This document shows positions 29,403 through 39,262 of a stretch of DNA of 64,000 nucleotides, piece by piece. The position numbers were made by a program, and so were the translations under genes. This DNA comes from Acidobacteriaceae bacterium (lineage in GTDB: Bacteria > Acidobacteriota > Terriglobia > Terriglobales > Acidobacteriaceae). Position 1 is the stretch's first letter. Every line of letters begins with the position of its first letter. The notes beneath the pieces are model-generated. The model was not told the origin of the DNA. It made no database searches and worked only from the letters and a program-made list of their open reading frames with translations. The stretch covers positions 303,971 to 367,970 of the forward strand of contig DAIDKP010000026.1 in NCBI GenBank assembly GCA_027449965.1. Direction: 5' to 3'.

Positions 29403-30122
29403 ATGATTGAAGTGCGCGGAGTGCGCAAGTGGATTCAGCATCTGGATCGCCGCGTGGAGATTCTTCGGGGCATCGATCTCACCATTCCCGCGGGACAGTT
29501 CATCGCCATTGTGGGCGCCAGCGGTAGTGGTAAAAGCACGTTGCTTGGCCTGTTGGCGGGACTCGACTCTCCCAGCGAAGGTGAGATTCTTTTGGATGGG
29601 ACTGCGATTCAATCCCTTGACGAAGCTGCGCTTGCGCGAATTCGCGGCCGCAAACTGGGCTTTGTGTTTCAGTCCTATCAATTGATCCCAACCCTGACGG
29701 CTCTTGAAAATGTACTGCTGCCATTTGAGCTGAATGCTGATGGTGACGGCGTGGAGCGTGCGCGTATTTTGCTTCGCCAGGTGGGCCTGGAGCAGCGCAT
29801 GGATCACTACCCGGTGCAACTTTCTGGCGGTGAGCAGCAGCGCGTAGCACTGGCTCGCGCCTTCATTGTGGATCCTCCAATCGTGATGGCGGATGAGCCA
29901 ACCGGCAATCTGGACTCGATCAACGGGCAGCGTGTGCTGGAGCTGTTGCTGGATCGCAGCCGCAATGCAGGCACGACGCTCGTTCTGGTCACACATGATC
30001 CGCAGGTTGCCGCGCTTGCGCATCGACGCATCACGCTGCGCGATGGTCAGATTATCGAGGATGTGGAGACGCCGCAGAACGATCATCCCGCAGCAAAACG
30101 CTCTGCTTTGGAGACGCACTGA
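29403..30122 (+). CDS. ybbA: ABC transporter ATP-binding protein YbbA
   Basis: 239 residues. Walker A 'GASGSGKSTLLGLLAGLD', Q-loop 'FVFQSYQLIPTLTALENV', signature 'LSGGEQQRVALARAF' and Walker B 'PIVMADEPTGNLDS' place it in the LolD/MacB group of mechanotransducing-type ATPases. Its stop overlaps the ybbP start by one base (TGATG). With YbbP it forms an envelope ABC complex of uncertain substrate. In E. coli it lies beside tesA, as here. Confidence 0.92.
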   Translation: MIEVRGVRKWIQHLDRRVEILRGIDLTIPAGQFIAIVGASGSGKSTLLGLLAGLDSPSEGEILLDGTAIQSLDEAALARIRGRKLGFVFQSYQLIPTLTALENVLLPFELNADGDGVERARILLRQVGLEQRMDHYPVQLSGGEQQRVALARAFIVDPPIVMADEPTGNLDSINGQRVLELLLDRSRNAGTTLVLVTHDPQVAALAHRRITLRDGQIIEDVETPQNDHPAAKRSALETH

Positions 30123-32695
30123 TGGCCACTCGCGCGCTCACCTGGCACCGCGCCGCATCGATTGCCATGCGCGATCTGCGATCCGCGCCGGGAAAGTTCC
30201 TGTTCGTGGTGCTCTCTGTCGCCATCGGAGTCGCTGCTCTTGTCGGTGTACGCGGCTTCAGTGAATTGTTTCGCGCCACGCTCAGCCGTGAAGCGCGTTC
30301 GCTGATGGCCGGCGACCTGATGGCGCGCACCAATCAGCAGCCCACTGACGCCGAGCGTTACGCCATCGCCGAGTTGCGCCGCGAATCGATCCACACCACC
30401 TGGGTCACGGAACTGGTCTCGATGGCCTCTGTTTCGCCCGATCCGGTTCCGCTGCTTGTCTCGCTCAAGGTTGTCGATCCTGCAGAGTATCCCTATTACG
30501 GCACGGCAGTACTCGATCCGGCGCAACCGCTCACCGCGGCGCTGACAGACCAATCCATCGTTGTTGCCGACGAATTTCTGATCCGCATGCACGCACATAT
30601 TGGTGACAGAGTGCGGCTCGGCAGTCAGTCTTTTCGTATCGCGGCAGTTTTACAACAGGAGCCAGATCGCATCAGTGCCGGTGCCGGCCTTGGCCCTCGT
30701 GTCATGATCTCTCGCAGCGCTTTTCAGCGCACAGGATTGCTGATCCCTGGCAGTCGTGCGACCCAGCGCCTGTTGGTTCAGCTTCCGCAATGGTTGCAAT
30801 CGGCTCCACAGGTTGCGGCAATTCGCAAGCGCCTGGAGATCATATTGCCGCAGGCTCAGGTCACTGATTTTCGCGAGGGGAATCCAGCGCTCACAGAGGG
30901 TCTGGATCGTGCCACTTCCATCCTGAGCCTCATTTGCCTGGTTGCACTCGTGCTGGGGGCGATTGGAGTCGCCATGTCCATGCACGCGCATCTGGATCAA
31001 CGCATCGAGGTACTGGCCATCTTCAAGTCTCTGGGCGCTGACTCCGCTGATTTGCTGCGGATTTTTCTGCTGCAGACACTCGGCCTCGGATTTGCTGGCG
31101 CGCTACTTGGAGTTTTAGCTGGACTCCTGGTGATGCAGACGCTTCCGCTTGTCTTTGGCTCACTGCTTCCCGTCCATACGCAATTTGCACTGCCCTGGCG
31201 CTCGGCTGTGGCAGGCTTCAGTACCGGCATTCTCACTACGCTGCTCTTCTGCCTGCCTCCGCTGCTTGATGTTCGAGCGATTCGCCCGATCCTTGTTTTA
31301 CGCCGGGCTGTCGCAGCTTCTGAATCCAGCGCGGGCGGCGGATGGTTTCGTCGTTTGCTCGCGCGCCGCTTGCAGCTGGCAGCCTCCGCCGTCACCATGA
31401 TCGGCTTGTCACTTATCGCCTACTGGCTCACGGATTCACCCACGGTAGCGCGCGATTTCGCTGTTGCACTGGTTGCAGTTCTGCTGGTTTTGCTTGCTGT
31501 TTCGGCAGGATTCCTGCGCTTGCTGCGAGCGCTTCTCGACCGTGTGCGTTTGCGCCTGCCACAGGCAATTCGCCTCGGGTTGGCCAATCTCTATCGACCG
31601 GGCAACCAGTCCGCGGCGGTGCTTGCCGCGCTGGGCACTGGCGTCATGCTCATCCTGTCTGTCTTCTTGATGCAGAGCCAGGTGCTCACGGAGATTCAGC
31701 AATCGGCCGCGCCGACACTGCCCAATCTATTCCTCATCGACATGACGCAGCAACAGATTCCTGCGATCACACAGTTTTTCCATCAGCAGACCGGCGTTAG
31801 CCAGTCACTGGAATTGTTGCCTGTTGTCACGGGTCGCTTCCTGGCCATCAACGGCAAGTCTGTTGACCAGATGCGTCAGCAGCATTTTCCTCGACGTATG
31901 TTGGAGAGCGCGACGCTTAGTTGGGCCGATAGCATCCCTGCGGGAGACAAACTCGTCGCCGGACAGTGGTGGGGTGATTCCCATGCCCCGTCAATCGCCA
32001 TCAGCAAAAGTATCGCTGACCGCATTCACGTTGGTGTTGGCTCAGTAGTTGATCTGGAGATCGATGCAGAGACGCGACATCTGACGGTCGTCGCGCTCTT
32101 TCGTTCTGACGAGCAGCATATCGCAGCGCGCAGTGGGTTTCTGCTGCCATCCGGACTGCTCAAGGCCGCTCCAGCCGTATGGTACGGAGCCGTCCGTGTC
32201 GATCCTGGGCGCATTCCGCAGATGGAGCGTGCGCTTTTCGTCAGCTATCCGACGGTCACGGTCATCAACCTGGCTGATGTGCTCACGCGCGTTGAATCCG
32301 TCGTGGGTCAGATCACCTACGTCATTCGCTTTCTGGCAGGCTTTTCGATTTTGGCGGGTTTGATTATTCTGGCCTCGTCAGTGGCAAGCACGCGTTTTCG
32401 GCGCACACGTGAGACGGTTGTCCTCAAGACGCTTGGTGCAACACGGCGCACCATTATTGCAGTCTATTCAGTGGAATACTGTGTGCTCGGCACGCTTTCC
32501 GCGCTGGTGGGCGTCTGCTTTGCGAACCTGCTGACGCGCGTCCTGGTTCAACGGATGCAGATTCACTGGCACATGGAGTGGAACGCGGCTCTCGTGACAA
32601 TCCTCGCCACTGCCGTGCTGGCTACAGTCACTGGTTGGATCGCCAGCTATCGCATCCTTGGGCTGCGCCCGTTGGAGATTCTGCGGGAAGAGTAG
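30122..32695 (+). CDS. ybbP: ABC transporter permease YbbP (FtsX-like, MacB-type)
   Basis: 857 residues. An N-terminal helix 'KFLFVVLSVAIGVAALVGVR' is followed by a periplasmic domain (about 45-255), then FtsX-like helices ('LICLVALVLGAIGVAMSM', 'GLGFAGALLGVLAGLLVMQT'). A central pair of helices sits near 425-470, then a second periplasmic domain and a final FtsX set ending 'LRPLEILREE'. This duplicated layout is that of YbbP. It is translationally coupled to ybbA and closes at a terminator shared with the efflux operon. Confidence 0.9.
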   Translation: MATRALTWHRAASIAMRDLRSAPGKFLFVVLSVAIGVAALVGVRGFSELFRATLSREARSLMAGDLMARTNQQPTDAERYAIAELRRESIHTTWVTELVSMASVSPDPVPLLVSLKVVDPAEYPYYGTAVLDPAQPLTAALTDQSIVVADEFLIRMHAHIGDRVRLGSQSFRIAAVLQQEPDRISAGAGLGPRVMISRSAFQRTGLLIPGSRATQRLLVQLPQWLQSAPQVAAIRKRLEIILPQAQVTDFREGNPALTEGLDRATSILSLICLVALVLGAIGVAMSMHAHLDQRIEVLAIFKSLGADSADLLRIFLLQTLGLGFAGALLGVLAGLLVMQTLPLVFGSLLPVHTQFALPWRSAVAGFSTGILTTLLFCLPPLLDVRAIRPILVLRRAVAASESSAGGGWFRRLLARRLQLAASAVTMIGLSLIAYWLTDSPTVARDFAVALVAVLLVLLAVSAGFLRLLRALLDRVRLRLPQAIRLGLANLYRPGNQSAAVLAALGTGVMLILSVFLMQSQVLTEIQQSAAPTLPNLFLIDMTQQQIPAITQFFHQQTGVSQSLELLPVVTGRFLAINGKSVDQMRQQHFPRRMLESATLSWADSIPAGDKLVAGQWWGDSHAPSIAISKSIADRIHVGVGSVVDLEIDAETRHLTVVALFRSDEQHIAARSGFLLPSGLLKAAPAVWYGAVRVDPGRIPQMERALFVSYPTVTVINLADVLTRVESVVGQITYVIRFLAGFSILAGLIILASSVASTRFRRTRETVVLKTLGATRRTIIAVYSVEYCVLGTLSALVGVCFANLLTRVLVQRMQIHWHMEWNAALVTILATAVLATVTGWIASYRILGLRPLEILREE

Positions 32696-32746
32696 CTCTT
32701 TCAGAAGAAAATGGTCTTGTATGCAAGCCTGGTGGAACGATCAGAA

Positions 32747-32779
32747 ACAGAGGGCCTCGCACATCGCGAGGCCCTCTGT
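32747..32779. terminator. Bidirectional terminator
   Basis: A perfect 14-bp inverted repeat (32747-32760 with 32766-32779, ACAGAGGGCCTCGC) with a 5-nt loop lies between the convergent ybbP and RND pump genes. The flanking A and T tracts are short. Confidence 0.8.
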
Positions 32780-32808
32780 TCATTGTCGGTGTTCGCGAAG
32801 TATGTGCC

Positions 32809-35800
32809 TCAGAACTCCTCGGTCATATCGACCTTGGGCAGGGAATCCGTATCGCGAGCGACCCAGACGTAGAGCGTCGGCAGCAGGAAGATGCTGAGCA
32901 CGAGATCGGAGATCAGTCCGCCCACGATCACGATGGCAAACGGTCGCTGCGAGTCCGACCCGATGCCGTGGGACATGGCTGCGGGCAGCAGACCGAGCGT
33001 GGCGACGAGCATTGTCATCATGATCGGTCGCAGTCGCATGACCGCACCTTCGACGGCAGCTTCGACGATATTTGACTCGCTGTCTTCCTCCATGCCTTTG
33101 CGACGCGCGCGCAGCTGATTGATGTATTCGAGCATGATGACGCCGGTCTGGACGGAGACACCGAAGAGAGCCAGAAAGCCGACGCCGGAGGAGACACTGA
33201 AATTCGTACCCGTCACCAGCAGTGCCAGCAAGCCGCCAACACGGGCCATGGCCACGTTGACCAGAATCAGAATCGCCCACTTGAACGAGCCGTACATCGA
33301 GTAAAGGATGATGAAGATCAGCAGCACCGTGATGGGCACGATGATGAGCATTCGCGCCTCGGCGCGCACTTCGCTCTGGTACTCACCCTCCCAGCCGATG
33401 TGGTATCCGCGCGGGAGCGGAACACCGCTGTTGACCTTCTGGATGGCCTCCTTGACTGCATCGCCCAGCGCACGCCCTCGGACGCTGTACTTGATGGCGA
33501 CATAGCGTTCGTTGTTTTCGCGATAAATCTCCGAGCCTTCGTCCGCTTCGTGGATCGTGCATAACTGCGAGAGTGGAACGCGCTCTCCCGTCGGCGACAG
33601 AAGGAGGATATTGTTGATCGCCTCGTGTGTCTTCCGATATTGCGGCAGATAGCGCAGCGTCAGGTTGTAGCTTTGTTCGCCGCGCAGTACCTGCGTCAGT
33701 GCAGTGCCGCCAACAGCAGTTTGGACCGCGTCCTGAATGTCGGCGACGTTGATCTGGAATCGCGCGGCTTTTTGTCTGTCCACAGTGATGTCGAGGTCGG
33801 GCTGCCCGGTAACCTGAAAGACGCCTAGATCGGTGACGCCCGGAACCTGCCTCATTACGCCAGCCACTTTCGTTGCGGTATCTTCCAGTTGATGCAGATC
33901 CTGCCCGTAAATCTTGGTGGCCAGCTCGCCCTTCACGCCGCTGACGGCCTCCTCCATGTTGTCTTCGATGGGCTGAGAGAATCCCCAGACGACGCCTGGA
34001 ATCGACTGCTCCAGTTGCTTGTTCATGGAAGCGATCAGGTCGTCTTTGTTCTCGTGAAAGATGGGCCGCCATAGCTCCTTTGGCTTCAATCCTACAAAGG
34101 ACTCAATGTTGAAAAATCCTGTGTGATCTGTTCCGTCGTCCGGTCGACCAGTCTGGCTGGTGCAGATGGTCGTCTCCGGGTAAGAGCACAAAATCTGCCG
34201 CGCACGGTTGGCCACGCTCACGCCCTCGTCCGGTCCCGCGCTCTGAGCCAGTGTGCCGCGTACCCAGAGTGCACCTTCGTCGAGGTGAGGCAGAAACTCC
34301 GATCCGATGACGCCGCCAACGGCAAGATACACGGCCAGTACGAGGCTCACGACGCCAACACTCACAATGACGTATTTGTGATGAATTGACCAGAGAACAG
34401 CGCGGCGATAGTGTTCGGTCAGGTAGCCGACGATGGGATTTTCCCACTCCTTGGCTCCCTTGCGAAAGAGCAGCGCTGACATTACGGGCGCAATCACGAT
34501 GGAGTAGATCAGCGCTCCCAGCAGGGCGAACGAGACCGTCCATGCCATGGGTCGAAAGAGTCGGCCTTCCACGGCCTGAAGCGTGAAGATGGGCAGGTAA
34601 GCCGAGATGATGATCAGGATCGCGTAAAAGACCGGACGCTGAACCTCGATCGCCGCCTCGCGCACACACTCCATCGGCGCGCGCGCTCCGTCCTTGTTGC
34701 GGTTCAGATGCCGGATGATGTTTTCGACCATGACAACGGAGCCATCGACGACCATGCCGAAATCCAGCGCGCCAAGTGATAGCAGATTGGCGGGAATATG
34801 CTTCAGATCGAGGCAAATGGAGGCAAAGAGCAGCGAGAAGGGAATGGTGAGCGCAACGATGAAGGCGCCGCGCGCGTTGCCCAGAAAGAGAAACAGAATC
34901 AGCACCACGAGCAGGATGCCTTCTGTCAGGTTGTGGAGCACGGTGTGCGTGGTGAAGTGGAGCAGATCGCTGCGGTCGATGAACGGAACGATTTTGACAC
35001 CCTTCGGCAGTATCTTCTCGTTCAGCTCTTTCACCTTTTCGTGGATGCCCTCCAGCACCGGCTGCGCATTGGCTCCTTTCAGCAACAGCGCAATGCCGGA
35101 GACAGCATCGGGATTATCCACGAGCATTCCGTCTTCGCGGTGATAGGTCTTGCCGAACTGGCCGAGACGGATCATCGGCCCCTGCTCGACAGTAGCAATA
35201 TCTTTCACGCGCAGGGGTGTGCCGGTCTTGGTATAGATCACCGTATTTTCAATATCCGTGATGGTGCGGACGAGGCCGACTTCGCGGATATTGATCTGCT
35301 GCTTGCCTGCCTGAATAAAGCTGCCGCCGCCATTGGTATTGTTGTTGGTCAACTGCTGCTCGACTTGGCTCAGGCTCAGCCCATAGGAGATCAGCTTATT
35401 AGGATCGAGGCGCACCTGATACTCGCGCGTCGGTCCGCCAAAGGGATTTGTATCCGGCACGCCGGGCACGGATTTGAGATTCTTTTCCACCACCCAGGTT
35501 TCGAGCGACTTCAGATTCATCGCGTCGTACTCGGGGTTGGTGCTGTCGAGGGTATAGAAATAAATCTGCCCGACCGGACTCCAGTCCGTGCCCATCTGCG
35601 GCGTTACGCCGGGCGGCAACGTGACCTGAGACAGATGCTCGAGCACGCGCTCGCGATTCTCAAAATTCGTCGTGTCCTCGCCGAAGACTAACTCGACCGT
35701 GGACAACCCGAAGATCGACCAGGAGCGCACATGCGCCACGCCAGGGATGCCGTTCATCGCAATCTCCAGCGGAATCGTGACCTGCTGCTCAATCTGCTCG

Positions 35801-35973
35801 GCGGAGATGCCGGGCCACTGCGCGATCACGTCGACGTAGTTGTTGGCCACATCCGGATACGCCTCCACAGGGAGCCGATGAAACGAGACGATGCCCCAGG
35901 CAAGCAGGAGGAATGCCCCAGCCAGAACCAGGAAGCGATTCTGCAACGCGAAATCGACGACCTTGCGGATCAT
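32809..35973 (-). CDS. Heavy-metal RND efflux pump, CzcA/CusA family
   Basis: 1054 residues with the RND pattern of 12 helices and two large periplasmic loops. Helix 4 has 'LDFGMVVDGSVVMVEN' with Asp404, Asp410 and Glu417, the acidic triad that marks heavy-metal RND pumps and carries protons. 'AYPDVANNYVDVIAQWPGIS' opens the first porter domain. Members export Co/Zn/Cd/Ni or Cu/Ag. The specificity is not readable because metal-site residues in the porter domain cannot be aligned by eye. Its start overlaps the stop of the adaptor gene by 4 bp, giving a tightly coupled outer protein, adaptor, pump operon. Confidence 0.93.
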   Translation of the reverse strand: MIRKVVDFALQNRFLVLAGAFLLLAWGIVSFHRLPVEAYPDVANNYVDVIAQWPGISAEQIEQQVTIPLEIAMNGIPGVAHVRSWSIFGLSTVELVFGEDTTNFENRERVLEHLSQVTLPPGVTPQMGTDWSPVGQIYFYTLDSTNPEYDAMNLKSLETWVVEKNLKSVPGVPDTNPFGGPTREYQVRLDPNKLISYGLSLSQVEQQLTNNNTNGGGSFIQAGKQQINIREVGLVRTITDIENTVIYTKTGTPLRVKDIATVEQGPMIRLGQFGKTYHREDGMLVDNPDAVSGIALLLKGANAQPVLEGIHEKVKELNEKILPKGVKIVPFIDRSDLLHFTTHTVLHNLTEGILLVVLILFLFLGNARGAFIVALTIPFSLLFASICLDLKHIPANLLSLGALDFGMVVDGSVVMVENIIRHLNRNKDGARAPMECVREAAIEVQRPVFYAILIIISAYLPIFTLQAVEGRLFRPMAWTVSFALLGALIYSIVIAPVMSALLFRKGAKEWENPIVGYLTEHYRRAVLWSIHHKYVIVSVGVVSLVLAVYLAVGGVIGSEFLPHLDEGALWVRGTLAQSAGPDEGVSVANRARQILCSYPETTICTSQTGRPDDGTDHTGFFNIESFVGLKPKELWRPIFHENKDDLIASMNKQLEQSIPGVVWGFSQPIEDNMEEAVSGVKGELATKIYGQDLHQLEDTATKVAGVMRQVPGVTDLGVFQVTGQPDLDITVDRQKAARFQINVADIQDAVQTAVGGTALTQVLRGEQSYNLTLRYLPQYRKTHEAINNILLLSPTGERVPLSQLCTIHEADEGSEIYRENNERYVAIKYSVRGRALGDAVKEAIQKVNSGVPLPRGYHIGWEGEYQSEVRAEARMLIIVPITVLLIFIILYSMYGSFKWAILILVNVAMARVGGLLALLVTGTNFSVSSGVGFLALFGVSVQTGVIMLEYINQLRARRKGMEEDSESNIVEAAVEGAVMRLRPIMMTMLVATLGLLPAAMSHGIGSDSQRPFAIVIVGGLISDLVLSIFLLPTLYVWVARDTDSLPKVDMTEEF

Positions 35974-37133
35974 TGGACCTCCAGCGTTGCTTCCAGTTGG
36001 AGCACGTCGCCGACCAACTGCTGCCCCGGCTCGATCCCTGCGAGTATCTCCTGCTTGCCGCCGTCGAGCATCGGCCCTGTTGTCACCTGCACGCGACGGA
36101 AACGTCCGTCGCTGGTGGGTACATACACCCAGTCTTCGTCGTGCAGATGAAGAATGGCTGCTGCAGGAACTACGGCGTGCGTCTGCTTCGTCGTGGAATC
36201 AATCGTTGCCGTAACAAACATGCCAAGCTTCAGCATTCGTTCCGGGTTGGCTACTTCAACGCGGACTTTTGCTGTGCGAATATTCGGGTCGAGAATCGGG
36301 CCGATATCGCTGATGGTTCCGCTCAGCGTCTTGCCTGCGTATGCGTTGGGCTGGATCAGCACGTGTTGACCCAGTTGAATTTTGTGCAAGTCGTTCTCAT
36401 AGACATCGCAGATCACCCACACGGTTGAAAGATCGGCAATCGTGAACGCGGTCGATGATCCGGAGAAATTCACGCCTGCCGCCGCAGCGTTGGTCACATT
36501 CTGCGCCACGATGACGCCGGAGATTGGCGCGTATACGTCTTCGATCGTCGTTGGATGATTCTTGTCCGCACCGAGGACTTGCAGTTGCTGTTCGGCAGCC
36601 TTCAGGTCAGCAAGCGCGTCCTGTTCCGTGTCGTCTGCCTGCTCCACCATGCTCTGCGAGATGGCTCCGTGCGCGTAGAGGTCTTTTGCGCGCACGTCGG
36701 CCTTGTTCGCCAGCACCTCATCGTTCTTCGCCTTCAGATAGGTATCGAACGCATTGGTGATATCCGGGCTTTGCACGCGCAGCAGCAGTTGCCCTTTGCG
36801 CACATTGTCGTCCAGCCGCGCGCGAATATCCACCACCTTGCCGCTGGCCAGGGAGATCACCGGCACCTCGCGCGCAATGTCGGGATTCACCGTGCCGGTC
36901 ACGTTCAGCGTGTCATACGCCTGATACGTTTCGGCAGTTGTCAGCTTGAAGTTTTCGGCGTGAGGAACGGTCACAACGTCACCGTTGCTCACCTCGACCA
37001 CCTTCGCGGGCTTCACCATGCCTGCTTCGGGTTGAAACGGCTTCTGGCACCCGCACATCCAGAGCGCTCCCGCCGCCAGTGCGCCGGCCAGAATTTTTGC
37101 GTTATCACTTGTCCATTGCTTTGTATGTGTCAC
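35970..37133 (-). CDS. RND efflux periplasmic adaptor (CusB/CzcB type)
   Basis: 387 residues. The N-terminal hydrophobic segment 'ILAGALAAGALWMCGC' ends in Cys and is probably a lipoprotein signal, although the lipobox is not canonical. The beta-barrel/lipoyl halves are 'EVPVISLASGKVVDIRARLD' and 'EDVYAPISGVIVAQNV', around a helical hairpin (about 125-190). The family role is to link the pump and the outer-membrane channel. It overlaps both neighbours by 4 bp. No His- or Met-rich metal-binding N-terminus is seen. Confidence 0.9.
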   Translation of the reverse strand: MTHTKQWTSDNAKILAGALAAGALWMCGCQKPFQPEAGMVKPAKVVEVSNGDVVTVPHAENFKLTTAETYQAYDTLNVTGTVNPDIAREVPVISLASGKVVDIRARLDDNVRKGQLLLRVQSPDITNAFDTYLKAKNDEVLANKADVRAKDLYAHGAISQSMVEQADDTEQDALADLKAAEQQLQVLGADKNHPTTIEDVYAPISGVIVAQNVTNAAAAGVNFSGSSTAFTIADLSTVWVICDVYENDLHKIQLGQHVLIQPNAYAGKTLSGTISDIGPILDPNIRTAKVRVEVANPERMLKLGMFVTATIDSTTKQTHAVVPAAAILHLHDEDWVYVPTSDGRFRRVQVTTGPMLDGGKQEILAGIEPGQQLVGDVLQLEATLEVQ

Positions 37134-38464
37134 TGAATCACCTCGCGTCCCACAGCCAAATTCAGTTGTGCCGCTGCTGTCATGTATGTGCCCACCAGTT
37201 GCAGATAGGCCAATTGCACCGTGCGATAGTCGCTCTGCGCATTCAGGAAGTCCATCAGCGATGCGCCGCCGTGCTGATAGGAGTAGGTCACGGTGTCGCG
37301 CACGCGTGTGGCCTGAGCGCGATATTTGTCCCTGTAGGGCTTGAGCAGCGTGCCCGCGCTGCGCACCTGCTCGTAGGCGTTGTCCACATCGCTGAAGACC
37401 TGAGCGCGCGCGGCTTCGGTCAACTGCTGGTTGCGTTCAATATCAATTTGCGTTCGCTTTTTCTCGCCCTGGTTGCGATCAAAAATGCGGATGGGCACAG
37501 AGATATTCACGCCCACATAGGTCGGCAGCGGAGGATTGGCTCCCGAGTCCACGGCAAAGGTCGGGTCAGCCGAGCCATTGGCTTTCGCCAGCTTGAAATT
37601 TGTCTTCGCCTGCAGAACAGATTGCAACGCAGCTTCGAGATCGGGCCTGGCCTGGAGCGCAGACTGCTCGAAGTCATTCAGTGGCTGGAGTGTGTCGGCA
37701 AAATCAAATGGTCCCGTAACATCGAACTTGTCCACCGGCGTGCGGTCATCGAGCATCTGAAGCAATGCGATTTTCTGCGAGCGCAGATTGACCGTGGCCG
37801 CTTCGATCTCCGACTCATACTGCACGCGCAGCAACTCGATGCGGTCCAGATCAATCTGCGCAAGATCACCAGCCTTGAATCGATCCTGGCTGATGCTGAT
37901 GATGTGGTCGTAATAGTCCAGATCGGCTTTTGCCAGCTCGAGAACCGATTTTGCCTCCAGCGTCTGAACGAAGGCGACGCGCAGGTTATACATCAGGTTG
38001 CGCTGCAGATCCTCATGCAGCGAACCGGCGATGCGTGTGCCCTCCTGTGCGCTTTCCAGGCGCAGCTCGCGCTTGTGCTCGCGCTCATGCAAGTAGCTGA
38101 TGGAGCCGCTCGTGAGAGCGTCCGTGAATGGTCGGTAATTCGTGGTGTTTGTATTCGGATCGATGTGTGGCGCAAACGGATACATCTGGTCCTCGGTGAA
38201 CGACAGCGTCGGATTTGGTCGCAGATTGGCCGTGATCTCTTCGGCCCTCATCTCGTCCACATTCAGCGCATCGGCCTTCAATGTTGGATTCGCGGTTTGA
38301 AAACGCGTCTTCACCTCATCCCAGGTCATCGTCTGCTGCGCAGCAGTATGGACCGGCGTCGGTGGACTGGATGGCGTTTGTGCATACAGGCAAGCAGACT
38401 GTGCGGCTACTGCAAATATGCAGCAACCGAACCGCACTTGCCACTTGGGCAGGAATCGATTCAT
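37130..38464 (-). CDS. TolC-family outer membrane efflux protein (CusC/CzcC type)
   Basis: 444 residues with a signal peptide (cleavage near 'SACLYAQTPS'). Two outer-membrane-efflux repeats of long helices are visible: about 48-225 ('MTWDEVKTRFQTANPTLKAD') and about 235-440 ('SALQARPDLEAALQSVLQAK', 'QSDYRTVQLAYLQLVGTYMT'). It forms the trimeric channel of the efflux system. First gene of the overlapping three-gene set. A small membrane protein gene lies 73 bp upstream on the same strand. Confidence 0.9.
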   Translation of the reverse strand: MNRFLPKWQVRFGCCIFAVAAQSACLYAQTPSSPPTPVHTAAQQTMTWDEVKTRFQTANPTLKADALNVDEMRAEEITANLRPNPTLSFTEDQMYPFAPHIDPNTNTTNYRPFTDALTSGSISYLHEREHKRELRLESAQEGTRIAGSLHEDLQRNLMYNLRVAFVQTLEAKSVLELAKADLDYYDHIISISQDRFKAGDLAQIDLDRIELLRVQYESEIEAATVNLRSQKIALLQMLDDRTPVDKFDVTGPFDFADTLQPLNDFEQSALQARPDLEAALQSVLQAKTNFKLAKANGSADPTFAVDSGANPPLPTYVGVNISVPIRIFDRNQGEKKRTQIDIERNQQLTEAARAQVFSDVDNAYEQVRSAGTLLKPYRDKYRAQATRVRDTVTYSYQHGGASLMDFLNAQSDYRTVQLAYLQLVGTYMTAAAQLNLAVGREVIQ

Positions 38465-38537
38465 ATGTATTCGCCTCGTCGCTCAGGGGAGCGACTGATT
38501 TAGAGGGTCATTTTTTTGATTTTCGATGAGCGAGGGG

Positions 38538-38936
38538 CTACACCTGGGGTGGTGGCCGATTGTACGGGAGACGGACATCTCCTGATCGTTGCTGCACGTG
38601 CTCTTCCGTTGGCAGCACAATCTCGGATCGCAGCGGACTGTGGAACGTATGCATGGCCAGAGCGGGGATCGCCCATGCCGTCACGTCCGTATGCGGCGAC
38701 ATCGGATGGCCATCATGCGCGCGCCGCAGACAGCAGTCTGCCTCACGAGCTGCCTGTGCTGCCACCAGATCGTCACTGAGCGAGATCACTGGCAGTAGCA
38801 ACAGAATCGCGATGGCAAGACAAGTCGCCTGATAGCGACGCGATATCTGCTCATTTCTGGGCAGTAGCAACCAGGCCGCAACCATCGCCAGCCCCGTCGC
38901 CAACCACACCAGATTCAGAATTAATTCCATTGCCAT
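38538..38936 (-). CDS. Small membrane protein upstream of the metal efflux operon
   Basis: 132 residues, with an alternative ATG at 38930 that has better spacing from 'CGGAA'. Two hydrophobic stretches are visible: 'LILNLVWLATGLAMVAAWLL' and 'ATCLAIAILLLLPVISL'. The remaining 75 residues include 'DCCLRRAHDGHPMSPH', a Cys/His/Met-rich patch that could bind metal. I recognise no named family. Position directly before the efflux genes suggests a regulatory or accessory role in metal handling, but this is inference. Confidence 0.6.
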   Translation of the reverse strand: MAMELILNLVWLATGLAMVAAWLLLPRNEQISRRYQATCLAIAILLLLPVISLSDDLVAAQAAREADCCLRRAHDGHPMSPHTDVTAWAIPALAMHTFHSPLRSEIVLPTEEHVQQRSGDVRLPYNRPPPQV

Positions 38937-39139
38937 TTCCGATTCTACTCAGATTGCTTGGTCAACTTCAAATTCGCATATCCGGGATAAATCTTTCTTA
39001 AGTATTGAATCAAATCTTTATCCTTTTGCGCCGTTCATTCCTCTGCACGTTCGGGTCGGTCCGGCCTGCCAGCGAAGTGTGCGTCATAAGGGCGGAAAGA
39101 ACTTCTTCAGCAAAGAGACTATGAGATCGATCCCGCGCG

Positions 39140-39169
39140 TTGACCCCAATGCGCGATTCCCTTTATGAT
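39140..39169 (+). promoter_or_regulatory. Sigma-70 promoter of tRNA-Gln
   Basis: TTGACC (39140-39145) and TATGAT (39164-39169) with an 18-bp spacer, ending 19 bp before the tRNA 5' end. Confidence 0.75.
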
Positions 39170-39188
39170 CAAAGAGTCAACAGAATAC

Positions 39189-39262
39189 TGCCCTCTCGTT
39201 CAATGGTAGGACAACTGCCTCTGGAGCAGTCTATCGGGGTTCGAATCCCTGGGGGGCAGCCA
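39189..39262 (+). tRNA. tRNA-Gln (anticodon CTG)
   Basis: A complete cloverleaf can be drawn. The acceptor stem TGCCCTC pairs with GGGGGCA (39252-39258, one G-T pair), the anticodon stem is ACTGC/GCAGT with loop CTCTGGA giving CTG, and the T-arm is CGGGGTTCGAATCCCTG. G39259 is the discriminator and an encoded CCA follows at 39260-39262. A sigma-70 promoter is just upstream. Confidence 0.95.

Noticed and set aside
38937..39188. Repeated AAATCTTT motifs in the gap before tRNA-Gln
   Set aside because: Only two short copies in AT-rich DNA, expected by chance.
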